The notes below the pieces were generated by a model. It saw only the letters and a list, made by a program, of their open reading frames with translations. It searched no databases and was not told the DNA's origin. From NCBI GenBank assembly GCA_024102815.1, contig JAGFJJ010000078.1, positions 1-64,000 on the forward strand: a stretch of DNA of 64,000 nt. Direction: 5' to 3'. The translations under genes were made by a program, and so were the position numbers. Source of the stretch: Phycisphaerae bacterium. GTDB lineage: Bacteria > Planctomycetota > Phycisphaerae > UBA1845. Positions 26,490 to 35,013 of the stretch are shown here, piece by piece; positions within the stretch are counted from its first letter, which is position 1, and every line of letters begins with the position of its first letter.

Positions 26490-26744
26490 TCAGACCTCGT
26501 CTTGGGACCGCTGGTGAATCCAGGTGTGGGCCATGTCCGCCACCTTGGCCACCAGGGGCAGGTCATCTCGCCCGAACGAGTCCGATTGCTTCCAGTCGTC
26601 GCCGTCCTTGTAGAGGCGTCGAATCTGGACGTTGTGGCGAAAGCCGCCACCCTCGGTCTCGTTTCCCCAGATGACCGCCTTGATCCGCCCAAGCCGGACC
26701 TCGTGCACCGGTCGATTCTTTTCGCTTTGATTGTCCTTTGCCAT
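26490..26744 (-). CDS. Small conserved plasmid protein, paralogue of the gene at 61885
   Basis: The 84-residue protein is clearly related to the 76-residue one at 61885: both start MA, have PVHE-x-R-(L/I)-G-(R/K)-I, a Trp after it, and SF-x-(R/P)-DDL-x-x-VAK-(V/L)-AD-(M/L)-AHTW near the end. The start at 26744 is chosen over 26750 because AAGGAA lies 8 bases upstream and because it matches the start of the paralogue. The fold looks like a small mixed alpha/beta domain. I do not know a function. The leader contains an inverted repeat that covers the ribosome-binding site. Confidence 0.7.
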   Translation of the reverse strand: MAKDNQSEKNRPVHEVRLGRIKAVIWGNETEGGGFRHNVQIRRLYKDGDDWKQSDSFGRDDLPLVAKVADMAHTWIHQRSQDEV

Positions 26745-26752
26745 ATCCATGG

Positions 26753-26884
26753 TTCCTTTCAATAGCATTCGGTTTCAATCGAGACCAGATCGAAAACACG
26801 GCGAAGGAATTCTCGTGTCCTCCGTCGCATCGGTTCCACTTGGCTCCGCAACAGCGCTACTCGACGTTCCTGGCACGGAGCCAA
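26753..26884 (-). promoter_or_regulatory. Leader with inverted repeats covering the ribosome-binding site (leader class, copy 1, weakest)
   Basis: In plus-strand terms, TTCCTT (26753-26758, the complement of the Shine-Dalgarno sequence) pairs with AAGGAA (26804-26809); inside, GTTT..TCGA (26772-26782) pairs with TCGAAAAC (26790-26797). Further upstream, TTGGCTCCG (26840-26848) pairs with CGGAGCCAA (26876-26884). The arrangement is the same as at 37001, 53727, 60430 and 61802, but the stem is imperfect. Confidence 0.4.
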
Positions 26885-27161
26885 CAATGCGAATCACCAC
26901 CTCCTTTCGCCAACCTTACTCAGCATGCCCTCCCCTCGGGGCTGCACGAACGTGCCGGTCGCGCAGCCGCGGAAGGAGGCCGATTCAACTACCCCTTCGG
27001 TGTGTTAGAAACCGTGGACATGAACGAAGAATTGTCCAAGCAGTGACCGTAGCATGACTTCGCCGCACCCGTCATCCATGCCGTTGCCGCTGCTCAACTT
27101 CCGGCGCGACACTTCCGGCATGAGATACCCTTCCATCACGAACCCTTCTTCAGCCGACAAC
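26885..27161. other. Non-coding stretch with short inverted repeats
   Basis: No gene is supported. GCACGAACGTGC and GGCTGC...GCAGCC (around 26940-26977) are small hairpins. The stretch separates the small-protein leader from the iteron-like repeats. Confidence 0.35.
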
Positions 27162-27248
27162 CACGTGTCTTTCGCGATGCAAAACGAGGCGACAATCACG
27201 TGTCGCTCGCGTTGCGATTCGGCCGCCTACACGTGTCCCTCGCGTTGC
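27162..27248. repeat. Three iteron-like direct repeats, candidate replication origin
   Basis: The 19-base unit CACGTGTC-NN-TCGCG-W-TGC occurs at 27162-27180, 27197-27215 and 27230-27248, spaced 35 and 33 bases apart, about three helical turns. The middle and last copies differ at one position within the unit. Phased direct repeats next to a rep gene are the standard layout of an iteron-controlled plasmid origin. Each copy starts with the palindrome CACGTG. Confidence 0.6.
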
Positions 27249-27342
27249 ACTTTCTTCAAGCCCGCGAGTCCCATGCCCAGCCACAACTTGTCGAAATGAC
27301 TCGATCAATCGACCTGAATCCCGCCGAACCGTGGACGTGCCA

Positions 27343-27372
27343 AAGTACTTGTACAAAGAAGTACCTGTACAA
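27343..27372. repeat. Tandem 14-base direct repeat near the end of rep
   Basis: AAGTACTTGTACAA (27343-27356) and AAGTACCTGTACAA (27359-27372) differ at one base and start 16 bases apart. They contain GTAC palindromes. They lie between the iteron-like repeats and the end of the rep gene and may be part of the origin. Confidence 0.45.
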
Positions 27373-27384
27373 CCAAAGGTGCCT

Positions 27385-28671
27385 TTAGAGAAGCTGCTTC
27401 TTTTCATCTCCTTGAAGGACGCTCCGCACACTGGTGAATCCATGCCGCTCGCTGACTTTCACGGCGTCCTTAGCCGGTCCGCCGAACACTTCGCTCTGAA
27501 GGCGGCTGAATACCGCCATCGCTTCCTTCGATTCATCCTGCCCACGCGATTCCTCACGACGCAGCTCGCGCCACCAATCCGGCGGAGTCCGGTTCCCCTT
27601 CGCCGCCTTGGTCACCGAATCCACCAGGTAGGCCATCGGGCTTTTTCGGAAGAACGACGGGCCGAAGCGCTCCAGCGCCGCCTGCGTAATGTCCACCCAT
27701 TCCGCCAGCACCCGCCTCGGATATCGTCGCACCAACCTCGATGCCGCGTGCATGTCGAATCCAACGCCCACGAGTGAATCGCAGAGCGGGTCATCCCTCA
27801 TCGCCGCGTGGACTGTGCCGCCGCGCACCTTGTCGAAATACGCTCCCCGCGTCAGGCAGATGCGGTATTCTCCCGGTCGTGTTTTCTGGATCATCCCCTC
27901 TTGAACCACTCCAATCTTCCTCAACCGCTCGATGCACCGTCCGACCTTGACCTTCATGTTTCGCACGGAAAGCGTCGGCGCGAACCCGAGCAGATTCGTG
28001 CCCAGTTCGATTAACTCCATCGGTGGCAGTTCCGTCCTTCGAGCGAATACTTTGCACGCGAACAAGAACAATCGCCGGCTTGCGGTATCGAGGCTGCGGT
28101 AACATTCAAGATCAAACCGAAACTGCCCGGCCGCGGCGTTTGCGGCCTCAAAGAACAGTGGATCCCAGGCGATGCGCCAGGCGCGACTCGAATTCGGGTC
28201 CTGCGGCAGGCTGAAACTCAGGAACCCGAAGCTTACCCGCCGGTGCTCCCGGCGAACCGGATCGTAGAAATTGTCGCACAGGTATTTGACCGCCGACAGC
28301 CGTCGCAGACTGGCTTCGAACTGTTTGTATTGGCGACCGCCGCGGCGCCCCTGCGTATCGATCAGGTTCAGGCGACGAAGACACCAATGCGGGGTCGCCC
28401 GAAGCTCCGCGTCGTCCACGCCGTGCGTCATCGTCAGCGCCAAAAGCCCCCACAGGTATAGTTCGTCACCGGCCGACAGGCCGAGCGGACAGAACACGCG
28501 GACCTTGGCTGAGCGACGCTTTCTGTTGGCATCGGTGAACCGGTAGCTCGTCGAATGCACGAGGTTCTCCAGCGCGCTTTGTCGGGCATCCAGCGGGCAC
28601 AGGGCGTGCTCCACGAGTGTCAATTGCCCGATTCCCGACCGAGCCGGATGGCGTTTCCTCGCAGGCTCCAT
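27385..28671 (-). CDS. Plasmid replication initiator protein (Rep)
   Basis: The 428-residue protein resembles the RepA-like initiators of large plasmids, made of winged-helix domains: LYLWGLLALTMTHGVDDAEL, then RRLNLIDTQGRRGGRQYKQFEASLRRLSAVKYLCDNF, and DTASRRLFLFACKVFARR and VKVGRCIERLRKIGVVQEG further on, all basic helix-rich segments. The start at 28671 follows GGAGAGAA; the frame extends upstream but without protein character. Divergent parA/parB genes and iteron-like repeats beyond its 3' end support the assignment. Which Rep family it belongs to needs a profile search. Confidence 0.7.
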   Translation of the reverse strand: MEPARKRHPARSGIGQLTLVEHALCPLDARQSALENLVHSTSYRFTDANRKRRSAKVRVFCPLGLSAGDELYLWGLLALTMTHGVDDAELRATPHWCLRRLNLIDTQGRRGGRQYKQFEASLRRLSAVKYLCDNFYDPVRREHRRVSFGFLSFSLPQDPNSSRAWRIAWDPLFFEAANAAAGQFRFDLECYRSLDTASRRLFLFACKVFARRTELPPMELIELGTNLLGFAPTLSVRNMKVKVGRCIERLRKIGVVQEGMIQKTRPGEYRICLTRGAYFDKVRGGTVHAAMRDDPLCDSLVGVGFDMHAASRLVRRYPRRVLAEWVDITQAALERFGPSFFRKSPMAYLVDSVTKAAKGNRTPPDWWRELRREESRGQDESKEAMAVFSRLQSEVFGGPAKDAVKVSERHGFTSVRSVLQGDEKKQLL

Positions 28672-28944
28672 TTCTCTCCGTGCTTTAAGTTCCTTGAACC
28701 CAGGTAACACAGCGGCGCCCTTTAGGAAACCGCCGAATGCGCCGAGCGGCCCTTCGGTTCCTGCGAGTCGGCCAACCTGCCGATCGCGTCGATTTCGCTT
28801 GACGACCTTCCGCGAGATGTGCCAGGGTTTCTTGTGTGCTTTGGCGGGCTTACACGGAATTGCCACTGGCAATCTTCCGCGACGGGCTTGACCGCACAAT
28901 CGGCAGCCAACGGCGCGACGCAATCGCGCCGACAGGACGTACAA
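28672..28944. other. Divergent rep/parA promoter region with one inverted repeat
   Basis: No gene is supported. Around 28727-28762, AGGAAACCGCCGAA can pair with TTCGGTTCCT, leaving a small inner GCC/GGC hairpin. This could be a regulatory site for rep or parA. I found no canonical parS sequence. Confidence 0.4.
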
Positions 28945-29751
28945 GTGACAACGATCTGTCTTATCAATCAGAAGGGAGGTTGCGGCAAAACGTCCACCTG
29001 CCTGCACTTGGCCGGTGCGTTTGTCGCCCTGGGTCGTTCTGTGCTCCTGGTCGATGCCGACCCACAAGGCTCACTCAGCCAGGCCTTCCTCGGATCCAGC
29101 ACCGTCGAACAACTCCCGGCCGACCACACCGTCGCGGCGTTGTTCGATGATAGCCGATTCGTTTCCGCTCCGCAAAGCCTCGTCGTCCCGACCGCCTTCG
29201 AGAACATTATGCTGGTGCCCGCGAATCAGCATCTGGGAACGTTCAACACACCCTGCCCGGAGAATAGTGGGATGCTCCAATTCGTCCTCAGGAATCTGCT
29301 CGACGAGTTCGTCGAGTTTGACCTCGCCCTTATCGACTGCCCGCCGAATCTGTATGCGTGTAGCTGGGCCGCGATGGTGGCCGCCGACTTCGTGGTGATT
29401 CCGGTTCCCCCTGAAGACTTCGGAACCCAGGGGCTTCGCGCCGTCCACCAGGCCATCGAGCAGGCCAGGGTCCTCAATCCGTCCCTGCGCCGAATGGGCC
29501 ACCTGGTGACCCGCTGCGACCGCCGTCTGCTCATTCACTGCGCCTACGAGAAGCGACTCCGCGCCATCTACGATCACATGGTTCTTCAGACCGTCATTCC
29601 CGAGGCGTCGGCCTTCAAAGTCGCCGTCGCGGCGCGAAAACCCGTCGAGCAACACGATCCGCGTTCCGTCGCCGCCGGCCTCACCCGCCAGTTGGCCAGC
29701 GAGATCGAGGACCGGATCGCAGCCCACGACGCCAAACAACGAGCAGCATGA
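28945..29751 (+). CDS. parA: ParA family partition ATPase
   Basis: The protein has the deviant Walker A motif of ParA/MinD ATPases, CLINQKGGCGKTSTCLHLAG, close to the N-terminus, then LLVDADPQGSLSQAF and the Walker B region DLALIDCPPNLYACSWAA. I choose the GTG at 28945, preceded by AGGA, because the frame upstream lacks family character; this gives 268 residues. Together with ParB, two bases downstream, it would position the replicon for segregation. Confidence 0.9.
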   Translation: MTTICLINQKGGCGKTSTCLHLAGAFVALGRSVLLVDADPQGSLSQAFLGSSTVEQLPADHTVAALFDDSRFVSAPQSLVVPTAFENIMLVPANQHLGTFNTPCPENSGMLQFVLRNLLDEFVEFDLALIDCPPNLYACSWAAMVAADFVVIPVPPEDFGTQGLRAVHQAIEQARVLNPSLRRMGHLVTRCDRRLLIHCAYEKRLRAIYDHMVLQTVIPEASAFKVAVAARKPVEQHDPRSVAAGLTRQLASEIEDRIAAHDAKQRAA

Positions 29752-29752
29752 C

Positions 29753-30658
29753 ATGGCAAGCACCAGAGGCACCTTAGCGAAACTCACTCCGAACCTCGAC
29801 GAGTCCATGGGCCGTCGCGATGCCGAGGTCCAACCAATGCTGTCGCCGGTTGCATCCCTGAAAGACGAGGGACGGCGTCCGTTGCGCAAAGTCGGTACCG
29901 TAGAGATCAACCGCGTCGTCCCCGATCCCGATCAGCCGCGGGCGGAATTCGCGGAGGATGCCATCGAACGCCTGGCCCAGAGCATCCGCGAGAAGGGACA
30001 GCTTCTGCCGATTCACGTGCGCTGGTCCGAAGCAGCCAAGAAATGGATCATCATTTCAGGCGAGCGCCGCTGGCGGGCGACACTCCAGGCAGGCCTGCCC
30101 ACGATCGATTGCTACTTCCAGGAGAAGCCGCTGAACCCGTCCGAAATCCTTGAGCAGCAGTTGGTCGAAAACCTGCTCCGTGAAGACCTCAAACCCATCG
30201 AACAGGCCCGCGCCTTCGCAGGCCTGATGAAACTCAACGGCTGGAACGGCAAGCAGGTCGCCGAGGCGCTTCGCGTTCAGCCATCAACGGTGAGCCGTGC
30301 CTTGGCGCTCTTACGCCTGCCTGACGATATTCAGAAGCAGGTCGACGCCGGCGAGATTCCGGCGCGCTCAGCCTATGAGCTTTCCAAGGTGAAAGACGAC
30401 CGCGCCCGCAGCCGGCTTGCCGCCGAAACAGCGGCCGGCCGTCTATCGCATCACCAGGCCGCCAAAGTCGCACGCCAGCGCCGCGGCAAACCGGCGCGCA
30501 AAGCAACCGGCATTCGTCTCACTTTTCCCACGGAGCACGGATTCAGGATCACCGTTACCGCGAACCGCACCGGTACCTATCACGACGTTGAAGCCGCTCT
30601 TCTCGAAGTCGTCGAGGAAGTCCGCCAGCGCCTCCGCAACAACGTGCAACTTTTTTGA
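29753..30658 (+). CDS. parB: ParB family partition protein
   Basis: The 301-residue protein has the ParB N-terminal domain (VVPDPDQPRAEFAEDAIERL, the GERRWRA box, then LVENLLREDLKPIEQARAF) and a central helix-turn-helix (WNGKQVAEALRVQPSTVSRAL). It would bind a parS site and stimulate ParA. The GERRWRA box is the CTP-binding motif of ParB clamps. It begins 2 bases after the parA stop. Confidence 0.9.
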   Translation: MASTRGTLAKLTPNLDESMGRRDAEVQPMLSPVASLKDEGRRPLRKVGTVEINRVVPDPDQPRAEFAEDAIERLAQSIREKGQLLPIHVRWSEAAKKWIIISGERRWRATLQAGLPTIDCYFQEKPLNPSEILEQQLVENLLREDLKPIEQARAFAGLMKLNGWNGKQVAEALRVQPSTVSRALALLRLPDDIQKQVDAGEIPARSAYELSKVKDDRARSRLAAETAAGRLSHHQAAKVARQRRGKPARKATGIRLTFPTEHGFRITVTANRTGTYHDVEAALLEVVEEVRQRLRNNVQLF

Positions 30659-30945
30659 GTCAGCGTCGGCTCTCGCTTCGCGTGATGTCTGCTGTCGTCG
30701 TAAGGCAACGCTTCCACAATTTGACTTCAATGTGACGGGCTTTCGCCAGTCCGACAGGAGATCAATCCGCGCTTGCACGGCCCCGTCGATCTCAGGCATG
30801 GGAGAAGCAGGAAACCGTCTGAGCGCGCGGGAGAACTTCCACGGGTCCCATTAAGTCCCGGTTGCCGTCGCCGAGCTTCTTGTCGTTGAGCGGGAACTTG
30901 GCCAGTTCATAGTAGATTCACGGCTGCACCCCTCACCTCACGCAC
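30659..30945. other. Spacer with a possible gene remnant
   Basis: A minus-strand frame at about 30795-30915 reads YYELAKFPLNDKKLGDGNR and looks protein-like, but it has no start, no ribosome-binding site and no family that I recognise. Probably a gene fragment between parB and the Gabija genes. Confidence 0.3.
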
Positions 30946-32028
30946 TCAGGGCGTCCAGCGCGTAGGCACGATCGCCGACGGACCGTCGTAAACAAACGCT
31001 ACGCTGTGCCTTGCTCGCGTGATTGCCACATGAAGCCGCTCCTTTCCGGACAGCTCATCCAAATCACCCGTCTTCAAGTACTCTTTAATCGCCCTGGTCG
31101 GCACGATTAGCACTCGGTCGCATTCCATTCCCTTGGCTATTCCGAAGTTCAGGCCTCCCCGTTCATAATCGGGGGCGTTTTTCCTCCTCCCATGCTTCAA
31201 CACCTGAGGGCGGAAGTGTTCGAGATAGTCCGCCACTTTCTTCGCCTGCACCAAGAACACTCCATCGTGCCCGGTCTGCACGTCGCAACGAGGGATCATT
31301 CCCTCCATGCCCGGCCAGAGTAGATTGGCGAAATCGCATATTGCGCGGTTACACCGACGGGTTTCGTTCATTGTTTCGATTTTGCAAAGCCCGTCGTCCT
31401 CCCACTTTTCCATTAATTCCGTGATGCCGCTTTTGCGGAAGTGGTTGTTCTTCCGCGCAAGATTGGTGCTCAGAACGCTCTGGCGCGGATCCCCCACAAG
31501 AGTGATGCGGATATCGGATCGGAGTAGCAGTTCTACGAAATCCCAATCCCAAGCCGCCAAATCCTGACATTCATCGATGAATAGATCAGTGTACACTTGG
31601 CGCAATCGACGGATTACACTCCCCTGCGAGGCCGCATCGCACCGAACAGCAAATTTTGCGATCTTGTCCGTATAGATCAAATCGCCGCCACATAAGTAGT
31701 GGCGGGCGATGTCCGATTCGCCATGCCAATATGGAGATTGGCCCTGTACAAAGCAGATCGACTCAATCCGTTTATCGCGATAGACGACGTGCTGATACGG
31801 TCTTGCGCCCTCTCGCAACAAGAATCCGAACCACGTCATCACACCGACATGCCTTGGAATACCCCCATGCCGCTCGCCAAATCGGTCGATGATCCTCTCA
31901 GTGTTGTTGATCGTATACGTGACAAACGCAATCCGCCGATTAGTATTGGCGATCGCATCCAGCACAAGACGTGTGGTCTTTCCCGAACCTGCGCATGCAA
32001 TAATGACCCTGTTCTTACTCGATGGCAC
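30946..32028 (-). CDS. gajB: GajB 1: UvrD-like helicase of Gabija system 1
   Basis: The 360-residue protein is a compact superfamily 1 helicase: Walker A IACAGSGKTTRLVLDAI at the N-terminus, motif Ia/Ib (FVTYTINNTERI), motif II FIDECQDLAAWDW, motif III LVGDPRQSVL, motif IV ETRRCN, and motif VI VAITRARHSVAFVYD. It starts with GTG and overlaps the OLD-nuclease gene by 14 bases. A GajA-GajB pair is the Gabija anti-phage system: GajA cuts DNA and GajB is needed for activation. It is shorter than the 586-residue GajB at 58440, lacking most accessory subdomain sequence. Confidence 0.8.
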   Translation of the reverse strand: MPSSKNRVIIACAGSGKTTRLVLDAIANTNRRIAFVTYTINNTERIIDRFGERHGGIPRHVGVMTWFGFLLREGARPYQHVVYRDKRIESICFVQGQSPYWHGESDIARHYLCGGDLIYTDKIAKFAVRCDAASQGSVIRRLRQVYTDLFIDECQDLAAWDWDFVELLLRSDIRITLVGDPRQSVLSTNLARKNNHFRKSGITELMEKWEDDGLCKIETMNETRRCNRAICDFANLLWPGMEGMIPRCDVQTGHDGVFLVQAKKVADYLEHFRPQVLKHGRRKNAPDYERGGLNFGIAKGMECDRVLIVPTRAIKEYLKTGDLDELSGKERLHVAITRARHSVAFVYDGPSAIVPTRWTP

Positions 32029-33634
32029 GCTTGATGTACTCCGGCACTGTCCAGTTTTCCGTTGACTTGAACATTCGGAGAGCCCAATCCGTCTTGTGGT
32101 CCGGATTGCCCATGTACTTGAGCAAGGCCGCGTCGTCCTCGTACGTTTTCTCGAAAATCGCGTTCAGCCTTTCGCGGTTGTTCGCCTTCAGAAGTTGCGG
32201 TTCGAGCGTCGGGCAATGCTCGTCATCGTCGTAGAGAATCCTGATGGTCGAATGTGCTCCTTTCAGATAATTTGCGTACTTTTTTCGCAGCGCTTCTATC
32301 TTCCCATCGTTGTCTGTGACGACGCAAACATTCAGATTTAATAGTACCGCAATTTCCAAGAAGCGCTTGAACGCGAGCGAGCGAACGGAAATCACATCGA
32401 CACCATCCTCAAGCGGCAGCTTTCCGTGCTTGTCCTTGTACCCACGCTGCACGATCAACTCATCCGACGGGCCTTCGACAAGGATGCTTCGCTTGGCAAG
32501 GATGAGCCGCAACGTGTCATATCCAGGAAGTTTCATAAAGTACTCGCTCGTTGAAGGATCCAGTCCTCCGAGGGCAGCGGTCTGGCCAGTTTGTGAAATC
32601 AGTCTGAGATTGTCGATTCCCAATTTATTCAACACATAAGCACTGTGCGTAGCCACAATAACCTGATGCTTGTCGTCGCATTGGGCAGCTATCTCCGCCA
32701 TCAGCTTGCTCATGTTGGAATGGGAAAGGTGGTTTTCAGGCTCTTCAATGAGCAGAACGCGCGACTTCGCGGCACCTGCGATGGCAACCCGCATCTGGAT
32801 GCGGCACTGCTCGCCCTTCCCTGCACAGTCGAATGGAAGGTCATCCAGGTGTGGCGTAATCGCACTTTCCCAAGACGATCGGGACGACTGGTCCATTTGA
32901 ACCGTCAGTTTCTTGCCTGTATCGCTCTTGTGCCTCTGTTCAAGCTTCTTGTTCAAAGACTTCAGACCATCCCCTCTGGAGAACTCATGCCGTAGCTTTC
33001 GATATGCAAGCGAAAGGGCCTGGCGATCCTCGGGTTCGAGATCATCTTTCACGACCTGGGCTAGATACATGTTCGGACCGCGATAGGCGCGCCCAATGCT
33101 GGTATCGATCAGTTTGGCCCTGAGCGGGGCTGCTCTGGGCTTGATCGTCTCGCCCTTGAACGATTGCCACACAACGGTGTAGTACTCGACAGGGATGAGG
33201 TCGGGATTATTCGGATTTGTGACGTACTCCTTCAACTCTTCTGTATATTCGTTATTAGGTTTAATGTGCAACTGCAAACCTGGGCACGCAACGTGTTCAT
33301 GACCATGAGTGCCGGTGAGTTCTCCAAGTTCGGGATCTTGGCAATCGTCGTTGAAGTAAGCTTCGATCAGAATTGTCGGAGCGCTAGTGAGCTTGCCGCT
33401 TCGAAGAGTTGCGAAGTATTCCGCCACCCGCTCAAGGTTGAAGAGGTACGGATCGACACCATAGAAGATGCTGCGTCCGTCATACTGGCACGTGAGCACG
33501 AGGTTAATCGCCTCCAGCACCGAGGTCTTTCCCGTCTCGTTGTCGCCAACTATGACGTTCAGCTTCTCGTTTAGTGAGAGGTCGAAATCGGTGAGGCGTT
33601 TGAATCCATCGATGTAAATCCGGGTAAGATGCAT
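32015..33634 (-). CDS. gajA: GajA 1: OLD-family nuclease (ABC ATPase + TOPRIM) of Gabija system 1
   Basis: The 539-residue protein begins with an ABC-type ATPase: FKRLTDFDLSLNEKLNVIVG, Walker A GDNETGKTSVLEAINL (about residues 30-45), Walker B RVLLIEEPENHLSHSN (about 291-306) and the switch His in QVIVATHSAYVLNKLG. The C-terminal TOPRIM domain has ILVEGPSDELIVQ (the Glu) and CVVTDNDGKIEAL (the Asp-x-Asp), the metal-binding residues for nicking DNA. With the helicase gene directly behind it, this is a Gabija pair. Confidence 0.85.
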   Translation of the reverse strand: MHLTRIYIDGFKRLTDFDLSLNEKLNVIVGDNETGKTSVLEAINLVLTCQYDGRSIFYGVDPYLFNLERVAEYFATLRSGKLTSAPTILIEAYFNDDCQDPELGELTGTHGHEHVACPGLQLHIKPNNEYTEELKEYVTNPNNPDLIPVEYYTVVWQSFKGETIKPRAAPLRAKLIDTSIGRAYRGPNMYLAQVVKDDLEPEDRQALSLAYRKLRHEFSRGDGLKSLNKKLEQRHKSDTGKKLTVQMDQSSRSSWESAITPHLDDLPFDCAGKGEQCRIQMRVAIAGAAKSRVLLIEEPENHLSHSNMSKLMAEIAAQCDDKHQVIVATHSAYVLNKLGIDNLRLISQTGQTAALGGLDPSTSEYFMKLPGYDTLRLILAKRSILVEGPSDELIVQRGYKDKHGKLPLEDGVDVISVRSLAFKRFLEIAVLLNLNVCVVTDNDGKIEALRKKYANYLKGAHSTIRILYDDDEHCPTLEPQLLKANNRERLNAIFEKTYEDDAALLKYMGNPDHKTDWALRMFKSTENWTVPEYIKRAIE

Positions 33635-33809
33635 GACGGCCTATCAATCCTCCGTCGCTATTGTGCTGCTGCGGTCAAGCTCGGGATCTGATGATTCCTC
33701 ACTTTATCAAGAATCGTGGCTGTTTGTCGCCGCGCCGAAACAACGTTCGCCCGGCCGCCACTCCGTTCGCTCCACCATTGTGGCGCGCATTCGACTTCGA
33801 AGGGCGCGC

Positions 33810-34139
33810 TCACAGTAGCTCGTTCAAAATCCGGACGGCCTTTTCGCGTTGCTCCTTGCTCGCACCATTCCACAGGTCGGCAAGCCGCTCGTCCAGCAGC
33901 CCCAGCCGCTTTCCGAGCGCCTTCGGTCGAAATAGGAACAGCTCCGCCGGCTCGCACGAGATTCCTCGCGCGAGCCTCTCGACGGTGTCAAGCGTGCAGT
34001 TGGCCTCTCCCCGCTCGACCTCGCCGATTCGCTGCATGACGAAGCCCCGCCCGCACCGCTTCGCGAGCTGCTCCTGGGTCAGCCCCGCGCGTTTTCGCAG
34101 CTCCCGGACCCGGGCGCCAAACTCTCGCTTTATGTCCAT
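33810..34139 (-). CDS. XRE-family transcriptional regulator
   Basis: FGARVRELRKRAGLTQEQLA and the region up to CTLDTVERLARGI form a Cro/C1-type helix-turn-helix in the first 65 residues, followed by a short helical tail. The start at 34139 is preceded by GGAG; an upstream ATG at 34166 is possible. The protein would bind DNA as a dimer. It diverges from the cupin gene at 34327, which it may control. It is not clear whether it also controls the Gabija genes, which end up downstream on the same strand. Confidence 0.85.
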   Translation of the reverse strand: MDIKREFGARVRELRKRAGLTQEQLAKRCGRGFVMQRIGEVERGEANCTLDTVERLARGISCEPAELFLFRPKALGKRLGLLDERLADLWNGASKEQREKAVRILNELL

Positions 34140-34326
34140 GATCGAGCACTCCGCCGCCTTCGCCACAACCTGCCCATGCTAGAGCGTTTATTTTGACCCA
34201 TACACACGCCTTGAACTGTACGCGGCGAGCGATACAATATAGAGGGTGTAGTTGTCGGCTAAAGCGCCCTAACGCGTGTTTCGGGCGGGCCGGCGTGCGA
34301 GGTCTTCCGTCAGGAGGAGGTTTGCC

Positions 34327-34989
34327 ATGTTGAATTGCAGGTTCGAGTCGGTCGAGGGGCTTTGCGGGCTTGAGGTCAACGAGTTTGCATGCCCGATGTC
34401 CTTCGTATTTGACGTCGGAAGAAAGGCCCTCCGCGAGGTTCGCTTGGAGCTGAACGCTTGCCGCGTTACGCAGCCGGTCGCGCTTCGCGCACGGCTGCTC
34501 AACTGCACGTTCGCTTCGCTTGCAGCCGGATTCGCTCGATATCCGATCGAGCTTCGCTCACCGTTCGAGGGCGCTTCATCGGTTGCCGGAGCGGTCTGGC
34601 CGGGGGCGGAGCTACGGAACGAGGATCGCGACGACGGGCTCGCCAAGCTCCGCTTCGACCGCGGCGCTTGCGAGCTTCCCATGCACGCCCACGAATACTC
34701 CGACCGGTTCATCGTCGTGCTCTCGGGTGCGGGCCTCTATCACTTCTCCGCCGAGTCCCTCAGCGACTTCACGGGTCGCGATGTCCGATCGGCTTCGGTG
34801 ACAAAGGGCGACGTCGTTTGCTTTACCCGCGGACTCGTTCACACGTTCAGCGCTCCGGACCAGGAACTCGTGCTGCTTTCCTATCACGCGCCGTTGATCG
34901 CCTTCGATGATCCCCGCCAATACTCGCTACCGGCCGTGAGGTGGACCTACGAGGAGCACGCACAGGCCAGCAACGTCCTTCATTCTTGA
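34327..34989 (+). CDS. Cupin-domain protein
   Basis: AGGAGGAGG lies just upstream of the ATG at 34327. The 220-residue protein has a unique N-terminal half and a C-terminal cupin barrel: LPMHAHEYSDRFIVVLSG carries the first metal-binding His pair and GLVHTFSAPDQELVLLSYH the second His motif, with TKGDVVCFTRG between them. A metal-dependent binding or enzyme role is likely, but the substrate is unknown. The divergent XRE gene suggests a regulator-cupin pair. Confidence 0.7.
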   Translation: MLNCRFESVEGLCGLEVNEFACPMSFVFDVGRKALREVRLELNACRVTQPVALRARLLNCTFASLAAGFARYPIELRSPFEGASSVAGAVWPGAELRNEDRDDGLAKLRFDRGACELPMHAHEYSDRFIVVLSGAGLYHFSAESLSDFTGRDVRSASVTKGDVVCFTRGLVHTFSAPDQELVLLSYHAPLIAFDDPRQYSLPAVRWTYEEHAQASNVLHS

Positions 34990-35013
34990 CGTCCATGGCA
35001 CGAAGAAAATCAC

